Shown here piece by piece: positions 49,194 to 59,209 of a DNA stretch of 64,000 nucleotides; the stretch's first letter is position 1, and the number at the start of each line of letters is the position of its first letter. Position numbers and translations under genes: made by a program. The notes beneath the pieces are model-generated. The model had not been told where the DNA came from and did no database searches. It saw nothing but the letters and a program-made list of their open reading frames with translations. The DNA is from Physella acuta (lineage: Eukaryota > Mollusca > Gastropoda > Physidae), in NCBI RefSeq assembly GCF_028476545.1, contig NW_026731981.1, positions 82,501 through 146,500 on the forward strand, written 5' to 3'.

Positions 49194-49262
<69 letters not shown>
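48969..49262. repeat. Long (TA)n / (TATG)n microsatellite
   Basis: Nearly 300 bp of TA with TGTA and CATA interruptions. Ile/Tyr-repeat frames here are artefacts. Confidence 0.96.
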
Positions 49263-49265
<3 letters not shown>

Positions 49266-49889
49266 TACATTAAAAGATAGCAAATTGAATTTTACTTTTT
49301 TTCATTTTTTTGTAACACATGTTTATAATTTTTCCCTTGTTCAATAGATGAAGATCAGAAAGAAACACATAAGAATCATTTTTAAAGAAACGTTTTTACA
49401 TTAGTGGAAAGCGCTGCGTAAATAAAATACAAATCTCTTCAAAATTGATGATGAAATAATTATGTTGGCTTTCATCTAATATCAAACTTTAAAAACCTAA
49501 AAACCCATTTTAAAAAGAAACGTATTATCTTGTTTTAATTAACAACATTCTTTTTTGAGTTTTTTTTTTTAAATCCTAATTAGTTTGAACAAAGAAACAT
49601 TTGAAACGGTGGGTAGCTCTAATTACCGAGCAATAAAATTAGATACGAGTCCGCTCATATTATGTATTCAGGGGAGAGAATTTAAGCGGACTCGATAATG
49701 GTGCGGACGTACGAGAAAATCCCCACTAGGGGATAATATTACCCTGTTAGTAGGGCACATCTTTCTTGCTAGTGTAACTTGATGAGGGGGTTATACGTTC
49801 AGGTTGATTTTGTAATCTGCTTAAGAAGATTTAATTTCTTGGTATGAGTTGGGTTTTTTTTATTGAAGTATTAAGCAGATGGATGTTGA
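49263..49889. other. mkx intron, unassigned AT-rich DNA
   Basis: Nothing recognised. Confidence 0.4.
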
Positions 49890-50500
49890 GGGATAGAGGT
49901 TGGTGGTAGAGGTTTGGTTGGGGTGTTTGGTGGTAGAGGTTTTGTGGTAAAGGATTAGTTGGGGTGTTTGTTTTTAATGGTGTGGTGGTAGTGGTTTGGT
50001 GGTAGAGGTCAAGTGGTAGAGGCTTAGTGGTAGAGGATTGGTGGTAGAGGTTTGGTGGTAGAGGCTTAGTGGTAGAGGATTGGTGGTAGAGGTTTGGTGG
50101 TAGAGGCTTAGTGGTAGAGGATTGGTGGTAGAAGTTTGGTGGTAGAGGCTTAGTGGTAGAGGATTGGTGGTAGAAGTTTGATGGTAGAGGTTTAGTAGTA
50201 GAGGATTTATGGTAAATGATTTCTTGGGGTGTTTGGTGGTAGAGGTTTGGTGGTAGAGGTTTAGTAGTAGAGGTTTTATGGTAAAGGATTTGTTGGGGTG
50301 TTTGGTGGTAGAGGTTTGGTGGTAGAGGTTTGGTGGTAGAGGTTTAGTAGCAGAGGTTTTAGGGTAAAGGATTTGTTTGGGGTGTTTGGTGGTAGAGGTT
50401 TGGTGGTAGAGGTTTGGTGGTAGAGGTTTGGTGGTAGAGGTTTAGTGGTAGAGGTTTTATGGTAAAGGATTTGTTGGGGTGTTTGGTGGTAGAGGTTTAG
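49890..50500. repeat. GGTGGTAGAGGTTT minisatellite with nested longer unit
   Basis: A 13-14-bp GGTGGTAGAGGTTT unit is nested in longer blocks that each contain TAAAGGATTTGTTGGGGTG. Confidence 0.9.
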
Positions 50501-50619
50501 CTAATCTCACCGTCTAAAGTATCAAGTGTTATATTTCCTGTTTATGCACGATGATTACAAACATAGAAAACCACACAGAAAGCGCTTTTAGTAAAGTCTC
50601 TATTACTATGAGGCCCAGT

Positions 50620-50965
50620 TCTATGAGACGTTATACAACAGACTTACGCCTATTATATTTACGGCTCAGCTAAGTTCAGTATTACAGTAAAAAAACTGAC
50701 CGCTTCTATATTCTATGCGGCCCAGTCTAGTACTACTGTATAAAACTGACCTCTTCTATTTTCTGTGCGGACAAGTCTAGCACTACTGTATACAACTGAC
50801 CGCTTCTATATTCTGTGTGGCCCAGTCTAGTACTACTGTATACAACTGACCACTTCTATTATATTTGTGGCCAAGACTAGCATTACTGTATAAAACTGAC
50901 CGCTTGTATTATATTTGTGGCCATGTCTAGCACTACTGTATACAACTGACCACTTCTATTATTTC
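50620..50965. repeat. 50-bp minisatellite, about 7 copies
   Basis: ACTACTGTATACAACTGACC recurs exactly every 50 bp (AACTGAC at 50744, 50794, 50844, 50894, 50944). Confidence 0.93.
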
Positions 50966-51034
50966 TGGCTCCCGCTGACAACCATTTGTCATTACGTTAC
51001 CGCAAACATGATTAAAGTTTCCTGAGTCCCAAAG

Positions 51035-51225
51035 AGCATTAGTTGCCGGCAAATCATCGACCGGTAGCGCTGGCACCGGCTCGGTTTAAATTCAACCGGC
51101 AGTACTAGTATAGACCCGGCTCATAGTCGACCGGCAGTGCTGGTGCCGGCTCGATTTAAATTCAACCAGCAGTGCTAGTCGACCGGCAGTGCTGGTACCG
51201 GTTCGGTTTATTGTCGACCGGTTGT
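51035..51225. repeat. CCGGCAGTGCTGGTACCGGC degenerate repeat
   Basis: ACCGGCAGTGCTGG, CCGGCTCG and TTTAAATTCAACC recur four to five times. Confidence 0.8.
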
Positions 51226-52150
51226 TACGTCATCAGAGTGTTGTACTTCAGTTTCTGACACCGCGTTGGAAACAAGGGGAAAGGGGAGATAAGCCTGGAA
51301 AAGTTCTTCTTTTGTTATCTCCCCTTTCTGAAAAAATCATAGCCTGGTATCTGACCCAGACCATTCTCAATTTACGACAGGGGTGGGGGAGGGAGTGGGG
51401 GTGGGGTGGGGGGGGGGGGAGAATATAGGGCGTGATCATGGGTAGGAGTTACTTCCCGGAAATGACAAGGGTACTTAACTCTTGTTATTTTCATCCCTCC
51501 TGTAAATTAGCTAGTGGCGCGTGTGTCAAACCCCCCCCCCCCTCCTCCCCCCCCGGAGATAATCACAGTCGGGAGGGTTTTCTGGCCTTACAATGGTCAA
51601 TGTACAGCTTGTGTTTAATACCAAACTACAGCCTGCCATTATAATATTTGAAGGTTTATGTCCCATATCACAGAACTGTGTGTTGTAATCGTTGTCGACT
51701 AGAGTGCGTGCCAAGCAAACCTGCCCTTCCCTTTTCGTCACAGATCGTCACACAAAAATAAGCTCTACGTCCTTACAAAATTTATCCTCCTCCCCCCCCC
51801 CCCCCCCCACTTCATTGCTTCATTTTCTCGACCTTCCCCTTCCCTTCGTAGCATATTATCACAAAATTTAGACACTCCCCCTCCCCTAAAGTAAACTAGC
51901 GAACCAATTGTGAATTATTATTTAGTTTCAGCCTAGCTGTGACTCATATTTTAACTCCACTTTCAACAAATTGACAATCTGTTAACCCTTGCCTAACGAA
52001 GTCAGATCTACATTAACCCTTCCAGTTCGGGATTTTCATCATGTCCAATATACGTTACTCCAGCCACACTTAAAGTGTCAACAATTACACGAGTGAACTT
52101 GCCAGTAGGAAGTTCCTTGACTGTCTTAATGCATAAATAATTAGATGTAT
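51226..52150. other. mkx intron, unassigned
   Basis: Contains a small inverted repeat (GAAAGGGGAGATAA at 51279-51292, TTATCTCCCCTTTC at 51315-51328) and C runs. No exon supported. Confidence 0.45.
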
Positions 52151-52154
52151 CTCA

Positions 52155-52710
52155 GTTAGCCACTCTATGTTGTCAAGACATTGTACCGTCCTATTATACC
52201 AAATCTAGACGAGTTAGATATATCTGAGTCAGCTACTCTATGTTGTCAAGATCTTGTACCGTCCTATTATACCAAATCCAGACGACTTAGATATCTGAGT
52301 CAGCCATTCTATGTTGTCAAGATATTGTACCGCCCTATTCTACCAAATCTAGACGACCTAGATATACCTGAGTCAGCCATTCTATGTTGTAAAGATATTG
52401 TACCGCCCTATTCTACCAAATCTAGACGACCTAGATATACCTGAGTCAGCCATTCTATGTTGTCAAGATATTGTACCGCCCTATTCTACCAAATCTAGAC
52501 GACCTAGATATACCTGAGTCAGCCATTCTATGTTGTAAAGATATTGTACCGCCCTATTCTACCAAATCTAGACGACCTAGATATACCTGAGTCAGCCATT
52601 CTATGTTGTAAAGATATTGTACCGCCCTATTCTACCAAATCTAGACGACCTAGATATACCTGAGTCAGCCATTCTATGTTGTCAAGATATTGTACCGCCC
52701 TATTCCACCA
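52155..52710. repeat. 73-bp minisatellite, about 8 copies
   Basis: ATATTGTACCGCCCTATTCT, CTAGACGACCTAGATATACC and GTCAGCCATTCTATGTTGT, spaced 73 bp. Confidence 0.93.
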
Positions 52711-52819
52711 ACTCTAGGGGAGCTCTCACAATGGGCACTAGCCATCTGTTCTTCACGTCATCATTCTTCTTCTTCTTCGCTCTTAATATGAATACAAATG
52801 AGAATTCAACTCCACCATT

Positions 52820-52905
52820 GTTGTATATTACGTGTCAAAATGGTATGCAACATAGAGCTCATAGAATCTGACTATGGCCAGCATTTTTGGGGCATTCTTC
52901 CATAG
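52820..52905 (-). mobile_element. SINE-2 fragment, antisense
   Basis: ACGTGTCAAAATGG, GAATCTGACT and GGGGCATTCTTCCATAG resemble the antisense SINE-2 tail. It is joined directly to the SINE-1 copy that follows. Confidence 0.55.
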
Positions 52906-53150
52906 ACTAAGCGGTGGAGCGCTAAGCTGTTAACCCTAAAGTCTCGAGTTCGAATCCGGGTTCGTCAGTAGAACGTCCATGAGTTCATCCAGCTTTGATG
53001 GGTACTAACTCATGTTAGTGAAAGTAAAGGCGGCTGGGCATAGTGCTGACCACACCAACGCTTCATATCCCGAGGTCAAGAAATATATGAACTTTGCTTC
53101 ATCTGCCCAAGGATCGCTAGGTCTAAAGAGGATTCTTTACTTTACTCTTT
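52906..53150 (+). mobile_element. SINE-1 copy
   Basis: B box GAGTTCGAATCCGGG and body AAGTAAAGGCGGCTGGGCAT, TAGTGCTGACCACAC; the head is diverged and no target duplication is evident. Confidence 0.78.
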
Positions 53151-53154
53151 ATAG

Positions 53155-53340
53155 TTAAGTATTAAGTGTCAAGATGTGCCTCGTATAACTCATTAAATCG
53201 GACTTCAGCCTGTAGTTTTGGGGTATTCTTCCAAAGCCTTTGCTCAACCAAGCACTCTGTAAGACAGCAGTTGTTTACTTTAGGAGTTGTCTCTCCTAGT
53301 CAACGAATTTCATCTGCCCGGGGTTCGAGCTCAGAATAAT
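53155..53340 (-). mobile_element. SINE-2 copy, antisense
   Basis: TTCTTCCAAAGCCTTTGCTC, CAGCAGTTGTTTACTTTAGG and TCATCTGCCCGGGGTTCGAG match SINE-2 in reverse complement. Confidence 0.7.
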
Positions 53341-53479
53341 TGGAGTTAGCATTCATACGCCCCCCCCCCCCCCCACCACGCCTTCCTCTTGTTATACGTA
53401 ACATCATACATAACCAAGGCTTGACAGTTAACTTATCAGTTCTTCATATGATACGTAACTTCCGTTTTTTTCCCCCCAG

Positions 53480-53703
53480 GTCACGAGGACAGCGACCACG
53501 CCCACCTGCCCCAGACGGGGGAGAGCAAGTCCGCCACGCCCTCCCCGGCCCCGACCTTGACCTCCAGCCTGAGCGACACGGCGCTGACCTCGCCGGCCAC
53601 CACACAGAGCCTGCTGACGTCACCCAGCGGGACAACCAGGAACAGCCCGGCGCTAGAGGACAACCACGGGGGTTGTCACAAGTATAAACATTCCATTCTA
53701 CAG
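53480..53703 (+). CDS. mkx: Mohawk homeobox, Ser/Thr/Pro-rich linker exon
   Basis: The frame continues from the split Cys codon and reads CHEDSDHAHLPQTGES, then a Ser/Thr/Pro-rich stretch (LTSSLSDTALTSPATTQSLL) with no recognisable fold, and ends KYKHSILQ. In vertebrate Mkx the end corresponds to KYKSSLLN, the start of the conserved KYK..LL.RYL motif, so the intron cuts that motif. The acceptor is a C-rich tract plus CAG ending at 53479; the donor is CAG|GTAAAC. The exon is clearly richer in G+C than the DNA around it. The last 20 coding bases plus the donor are the first copy of a 20-bp tandem repeat, so further identical donors follow at 53744 and 53784. Confidence 0.93.
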
Positions 53704-53806
53704 GTAAACATTCCATTCTACGGATAAACATTCCATTCTACAGGTAAACATTCCATTCTACGGATAAACATTCCATTCTACAGGTAAACATTCCACTCTA
53801 CGGGTA
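53684..53806. repeat. 20-bp repeat spanning the mkx exon/intron border
   Basis: Six copies of TAAACATTCCATTCTAC plus AGG or GGA. The first copy is coding (it encodes KHSILQ) and its AGG contains the splice site. CAG|GTAAAC recurs with GT at 53704, 53744 and 53784. Confidence 0.94.
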
Positions 53807-53924
53807 AAAAAATTGAATTTAAACAATCCAGACCAGTCCCTAGATTAAAAAAAATTAATTAACATTCCACTCTCTAGGCAAAAAAAAAGTGTATACAAAA
53901 CTAAACAGATGATGAATAAATAAC

Positions 53925-54225
53925 AAAATAAAATACTTAAAAAAAACTTTTTAAAAAACCACGTTTTTCTTGTGGACTAAAAAGTAGAAAATATTTTTTT
54001 CTTTTGTGCTTCCTCGAGCTGTGCAGATTCTTGTGATGACTGACAAAATACGTGGGTACGTTCACCATCAAATTTCCCGACCCATCTGCCCGACCCACGT
54101 TTTTTGTCAGTCATCACAAGAATCTGCACAGCTCGAGGAAGCACAAAAGAAAAAAATATTTTCTACTTTTTAGTCCACAAGAAAAACGTGGTTTTTTAAA
54201 AAGTTTTTTTTAAGTATTTTATTTT
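53925..54225. repeat. Near-perfect 133-bp inverted repeat (hairpin)
   Basis: Arms 53925-54057 and 54093-54225 are reverse complements at 132 of 133 positions, around a 35-base spacer. A diverged partial copy of the right arm follows at about 54226-54300. Confidence 0.95.
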
Positions 54226-54364
54226 CTCCTTTTTAGTCCGTTGCTACACATGAAAAACGTGGTTTTTAAAAAAGTTTTTTATATAGTTTATTTTCTACTT
54301 TATCTAATGACTTGATTAAGTATGACTTGACTAAGTGTTTATAAATACACGGACTAAAAATCTT

Positions 54365-54434
54365 GAGCGACAACGATTCGAACCTGGGCTGTCGCGGCCA
54401 CAACGCAAAGTACTAACCACTATACGATCACGGC
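54365..54434 (-). mobile_element. tRNA-His-like SINE head or pseudo-tRNA
   Basis: The minus strand reads GCCGTGATCGTATAGTGGTT, AGTACTTTGCGTTGTGGCCG and GGTTCGAATC, very close to animal tRNA-His up to the T arm. The 3' acceptor strand (TTGTCGCT) does not pair with GCCGTGA, so it is not a functional tRNA; it reads on toward the hairpin, as a SINE would. Confidence 0.75.
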
Positions 54435-55220
54435 CAGCGCGCTCACATCGATTGGGGCCGAAGTAACTGGGTCAATAGGCCTCTTGTCGGTATCTTTAGA
54501 AATCATGTCCTCAATGTTATGGTCCTTATGGCGTAATTAAATTAAGCTAATTACGGTCTCTAATTGCTAGTTTTTATGATTGCATCTGAAATTGTTAGGC
54601 GAAAGTAGCCTGCATGCCAAATTTCAGATCTGTAGAGCAATCAGAAGTGGGCTAATTTTCGATGTCAATTTTAACAACAAACAAACAAATCCACAAACGC
54701 GAAGCTGAGTTAAGAAAAACGTGTTAATAAGACTCTACAAGCTCTAAGTATTGTAGCCTTAACCTAATCTTCACCCTCGCCCTACCCCCCCTCGCCCTCC
54801 CCCTCCCCACATGGCTCGGTGGCCTACAACATGACATGTAGAACATTCGAGAAGACAGGTCAAGCTGACCAACTGACCTGGATACGTTCGTGTACCTTAG
54901 GGTCATCTTAACCAGAAAAAAATACATCCAATTAAAACTAGCGATTTGGCAATTATTTATTTTAAAACTTAAAAAAAAGTAATATTTTTCTACTGTTGAA
55001 TTTAAAACAATTAAGAAGATAATCTATCCAGTCTGTTGTCTTCCCTTGATATTTTCTGCCAAGACTGAAGAGTTGGAAAGAAATAGAAATTTTTTAAAAG
55101 CACACGATTGAACAGCAAGCGTAAAGATAAATACAATTGGTAGCTGCAGTGAGGTTAATTCAATTAGTAATAAAACAGATAGTGTTAGTTAACTCACAAG
55201 TTAATGACAGTTACAAACAC
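54435..55220. other. mkx intron, probable dispersed repeat and unassigned DNA
   Basis: About 54590-54720 (GCCTGCATGCCAAATTTCAG, AATCAGAAGTGGGCTAATTT, AACAAACAAACAAA) looks like a non-LTR element tail; low confidence. The rest is unassigned. Confidence 0.35.
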
Positions 55221-55293
55221 TATGGACGTTTCGACCCAAGGTCTTCGTCAGCACACAACAGTGTGGTTACAGATTAGACAGAAAAGACAAAGA
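55221..55293 (-). repeat. Dispersed repeat, inverted relative of 5221-5305
   Basis: GGACGTTTCGACCCAAGGTC followed by TTCGTCAG and CAGTGTGGTTA. Confidence 0.5.
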
Positions 55294-55309
55294 GTAATTA
55301 AATTTTAGA

Positions 55310-55562
55310 CATCAGCCTGTTTTATCGATACTTTTTGCTTACATCCAAGAACCTGTTTTATCGATACTTTTTGCTTACAACCAAGAGCCTGTTTTATCGA
55401 TACTTTTTACTCATATCCAAGAGCCTGTTTTATCGATACTTTTTACTTTTATCCAAGAGCCTGTTTTATCGATACTTTTTACTTATATCCAACAGCCTGT
55501 TTTATCGATGCTTTTTACTTACATCCAAGCGCCTGTTTTATCGATACTTTTTGCTTACATTC
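55310..55562. repeat. 36-bp minisatellite, 7 copies, upstream of an mkx exon
   Basis: CCTGTTTTATCGATACTTTT, TGCTTACATCCAAGA. It ends about 22 bp before the exon acceptor and probably overlaps the branch-point zone. Confidence 0.93.
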
Positions 55563-55584
55563 TGTTCTGTTTTCACCATTACAG

Positions 55585-55753
55585 CGTTACTTGCAAGACG
55601 CGGCCCAGCAGGCTATGCTGACAGAAGAGGAAGTGACGTCACGTTCCCGCCACAGATACCTCTCGTCCTCCACGGGATCTCACGAGTTCGAGTACCTCTC
55701 CACGTCATCGGTGTCCTCCCCTTCTCACGAGACACACCACGACACTTTTGAAG
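55585..55753 (+). CDS. mkx: Mohawk homeobox, conserved RYL / S-rich exon
   Basis: The exon opens with RYLQDAAQQAM, matching RYLNDSLRHVM of vertebrate Mkx. It then has a basic/serine stretch (TSRSRHRYLSSSTGSHEFEY) and ends STSSVSSPSHETHHDTFE, comparable to the vertebrate NEFEEELVSPSSSETEG block. These C-terminal blocks lie in what is described as the repression region of vertebrate Mkx. The acceptor is ACAG ending at 55584; the donor is AAG|GTGAGT, leaving one base of a split Asp codon. A 36-bp minisatellite ends about 25 bp upstream, and a small hAT-type element starts 12 bp inside the following intron. Confidence 0.95.
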
Positions 55754-55765
55754 GTGAGTTGCGCC

Positions 55766-56052
55766 CAGTGTTTCTTCCAGACTTTTTTCTCCGGGGGGGG
55801 GGGGGGGGCACTTGAAATCTTCGGGGGGGGGGGGGGGCGGTAAACTTTCTTCGGGGGGGCGGACACTGTTAAAAGTATATATTTTCTATATAAATTATAT
55901 AAATTTCATTTCGTTCGGGGGGAGGGGCGGTAAACTTTCTTCGGGGGGGCGGACACTGTTAAAAGTATATATTTTCTATATAAATTATATAAATTTCATT
56001 TCGTTCGGGGGGGGGGGGGGGGGGCGGTAAAAATTGCCTTGAAGAAACTCTG
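55766..56052 (+). mobile_element. Small hAT-like non-autonomous element, family A, next to an mkx donor
   Basis: Perfect 8-bp target duplications GTTGCGCC (55758-55765, 56053-56060) and ends CAGTGTTTCTTC / GAAGAAACTCTG, pairing at 11 of 12. Internally, a block of about 76 bp (CGGTAAACTTTCTTCGGGGG to CATTTCGTTCGG) is duplicated. The element starts 12 bp inside the intron. Confidence 0.88.
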
Positions 56053-56219
56053 GTTGCGCCCCTTTTCCCAACTCAAACCAATTTTCCAATTTTTTCTTTA
56101 CCTTTCAACTAGATGAACTCATCCGAAATGTGCACTCCGGCCTATAAAAGTACTAACTAGTAAATAGTGAAATAAACAGTAAAGATTGTCACAGTTTCTC
56201 TTTCAATTTAGCACTAGCT

Positions 56220-56580
56220 CTCCCCACAAACTATTTTGACTATTTCAATAACTTATTTGGTTTTTTCATTAATATATTTGTCACTTTCTATAAATCATTT
56301 GGCTCTTTTAATAACATACTAAGCTCTTTCAAAAAATTTATTTGGCTCTTTCATTAATGTATTTGGCTCTTTCAATAAATTATTTTCGTTCTTTCATTAG
56401 TATATTTGGCACTTTCTGTACATGATTTGGCTCTTTCAATAAATTATTTGGCTCTTTCAATAAATTATTAGGCTCTTTCAACAAACTGTTTGGCTCATTC
56501 AACAAATTATTTGGCTCTTTGAATAAATTATTTGGCTCTTTCAATAAATTATTTGGCTCTTTCAATAAATTATTTGTCTT
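56220..56580. repeat. About 21-bp minisatellite
   Basis: ATTATTTGGCTCTTTCAATAA units, diverged at the left end. Confidence 0.88.
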
Positions 56581-57540
56581 TTTATGTTCTTCGGCTGCAA
56601 GAAATTATTTTGCCTTGTAAATAAATTTTTTAGTTCTTCAAATATATAATTTAGGTCTCTCAATACATTACATCAATACATTGGTAATGTAAATGTTATA
56701 GCATAATAGTTTAGAAAATAGCTTCCCAACTAAGCTCAAACTAAGCTCAAAAGTTGTTACAAATTTAGAATGTACCCACTTTTGGCTTAACCCTATGAAA
56801 CCTTATCACGATAATCCAACCCATAAACCATTTTTATTCAACATATTTGTCAATGATGCCTAGCATAGGCCATGTTTTTTCCTTCACAACTAAAAGGAAC
56901 CTTGATTTTTATCTTTATAATCCCCGTATAAATAATACGACCAGCTTTGTATCAGATTAAAATATTATAAAAATCAATTTAAGCTGAAATTATTTCCATT
57001 CCCTGAGCCCGTTACCGAAACCGCAATGACGGTCTTGTTTACTAGTAATCGTTATTTAATTCGAAGACTCAGCATTTTCACCGGGGCTGTTTGAAGACTT
57101 CGCTTTCTCTCATCCATAATTTCACAGCAGCAAAACCCCACAAACCACTTGATCAAACAGTTCCCGTTGGCCCTCTACGTTTTCTATGTCTTCCGCAATC
57201 AATATTTTTTTCATCACAAGACTTGAAAGCATAGCTGGTGATCAATCAATCGGGAATTTTTTTTTTTATAAATAGTTCTTCGGGATTTTCCGCTGCGCTA
57301 ATAACGTGTTTATTTTTGGAATTAGTGATTTTTTAATTTATTTTTTAAAAATGTTCTATAACTAATTAGAAAACAGAGTTTATAATAAGAATGTAGTAAT
57401 TGTTATTTATAGAAATTATTATATTTTTTATGTTGATTTAATGATGCTATAAAAAGTTGTTTAAAATGCATTAGCCTTAGAAAATTAATTAGGTCTATTA
57501 AAAGAGGCTGTAAAACTTATAAACTTGAGCAGGGGGGGGG
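56581..57540. other. mkx intron, unassigned AT-rich DNA
   Basis: Nothing recognised. Confidence 0.4.
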
Positions 57541-57579
57541 GGGGGTGAGTAATTACGAAGGTTGACTGACACGGTGAGT

Positions 57580-57860
57580 GGTTGCTGGTTGCAGTAGTTG
57601 GTTGTTTCAGTGGTTGGTTGTTATAGGGGGGCGGGGGGGGGGGGTTGTTACAGTTGTTGGTTGTTACAGTGGTTGGTTTTTGTAAGGGCTGGTAGTCGTA
57701 TGGTTGACATATAAGTTGGTTGTCATATGGGATATTTTACACACGTGATGGTTGTCGAATGGCAGGGTTAAAACATGGGATGGTTGGATGGTTGGCACTT
57801 GAGTGTGTTTTCACAAAATTGTGTGAGTATGTGTGATTGGAAATGTGCGTGTGTGAGTAT
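57580..57860. repeat. Degenerate GTTGGTTGTTACAGTG and GAGTATGTGTGATTGG repeats
   Basis: Two short adjacent repeat patches and a G run. No gene. Confidence 0.65.
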
Positions 57861-58220
57861 GTGTGATTGGCATTGTGCGTGTTTGTTCTTTCATTTAGTC
57901 TACTCTACATTGTCTCATCTGTTACCTTTTTTTTTGCCATTTTTTTTAAAAAACTGCAACATTTCAAGACGACATATATAACATTGTGTGGTGTCTATAA
58001 TTAAACATTAATTAAACATTAATGTAACAACTCGATTGACGTGCGACATTCATAGCTTCACGAATGAGACCAATTAAGATATCTACGACATAGACACGCG
58101 TTACAGAAACTAGGGCTATAAAACTATCTACAATCTAGACACCAATTTGACAACGTTTAACGCGGGTTATAAAATAGACGATTAGGATAATTTCCTTACG
58201 AATATTTATTTCTTTTCTAG
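57861..58220. other. mkx intron, unassigned
   Basis: AT-rich; ends in the acceptor TTTTCTAG. Confidence 0.45.
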
Positions 58221-58278
58221 ATTTCTCTGAAGAGATGGAAATAGTAAATAGACGCAAGTGCACAGAAAACACTAAACT
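58221..58278 (+). CDS. mkx: Mohawk homeobox, short 58-bp exon
   Basis: Its reading frame is fixed by the neighbouring exons: two bases complete an Asp codon, then FSEEMEIVNRRKCTENTK, then two bases of a Leu codon. The acceptor is TTTTCTAG and the donor is GTAAGT, both strong. The sequence itself is not diagnostic of a family. The call rests on the phase match on both sides and on its place just before the diagnostic last exon. Confidence 0.88.
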
Positions 58279-58679
58279 GTAAGTTGTTCATTACATGTAA
58301 TGATTTATAACTAATGTTATAAGCTCTATTTATTTTATTTTAAAAAGCAAAAATGATTTTATGACCTAAACATAGTCATCCCAGCATTTATCATTAATCT
58401 ATTACAATTTAATTATAATCCATTCTGTATTATAAATATGTAAATTGTATATTTATTAAAAAATGTAAAATGCTATTTTATTACTAAGATTTTATTTGCG
58501 ATTTTATTAAAAAAAATGTTTTTTTTTTTGTTTTTTTAATAAAGGCCGATTTGAAAAATGGTTTCCGTGCATACTGTTTTTACTGTTATAAATATACAAG
58601 TTTTGTTGTTATTTTTCATTTTTTAAAACCTTTCACAAATTGATATAAAAAATGTGATGTCTTTATTTTTTCACAACAG
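58279..58679. other. mkx last intron
   Basis: GTAAGT to ACAACAG, AT-rich, no features. Confidence 0.85.
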
Positions 58680-58764
58680 CAACACAACCGATGAAATGTA
58701 CTGGAAAGAAATAGGAGCAGCACTAGCTTTGACCAGCCTAGCCAGAACCTATGTCAGCAAGTGA
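58680..58764 (+). CDS. mkx: Mohawk homeobox, last coding exon with C-terminal YWKEI motif
   Basis: The exon completes the split Leu codon and reads NTTDEMYWKEIGAALALTSL, then ARTYVSK and TGA at 58762-58764. Vertebrate Mkx has DDTYWKEINAAMALTNLAQ near its C-terminus, which makes this the strongest paralogue-specific evidence. After this motif the mollusc protein ends within a few residues, whereas from memory the human protein runs on for about 35 more. The acceptor is ACAACAG ending at 58679. No strong poly(A) signal follows closely; ATTAAA at 60093 and AATAAA at 60528 are candidates, so the 3' UTR end is unknown. A 21-bp repeat at 59210-59745 probably lies in the 3' UTR. Confidence 0.95.
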
Positions 58765-59209
58765 TACAGTTAACTATCCTGAAAGTGATACACGCTCTAA
58801 GTGATACAACTAGCTCGGCTATAAGTGATATAACTATCTGTATTGCCAAGGCGACGGGAAGGGTGATATCCCTTGTTGAATGGACTTGTTAGCTGTCAAA
58901 ATCTGGCTTTGGATTGGTCCAGTGTAAATGGGATAAACTGACAAAATCTTGCTGACTAATCCGTCACAAGATGCAGGGCATTGTATTTTGGGGTGAACCT
59001 GGACTTCAAAGTTACCCATATGAAATGTGACAAACTAGGATAGAAATGAAACTGACTGCTATGGCCAATTCATTATTGGAGATGAACAATTACAGTTGGT
59101 GGGCCTGTTGAGGTGGTTGATCCACTTCAATAACTGACGCGTCTCACTTCAGCAATGGATGCAATTGATTTGTTGCATGATCCATTACAACAGCTCACAA
59201 AAACATCCG

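Noticed and set aside
48913-49347. Ile/Tyr-repeat frames on both strands
   Set aside because: They are translations of (TA)n; the same holds at 7528, 12793, 13618 and 32393.
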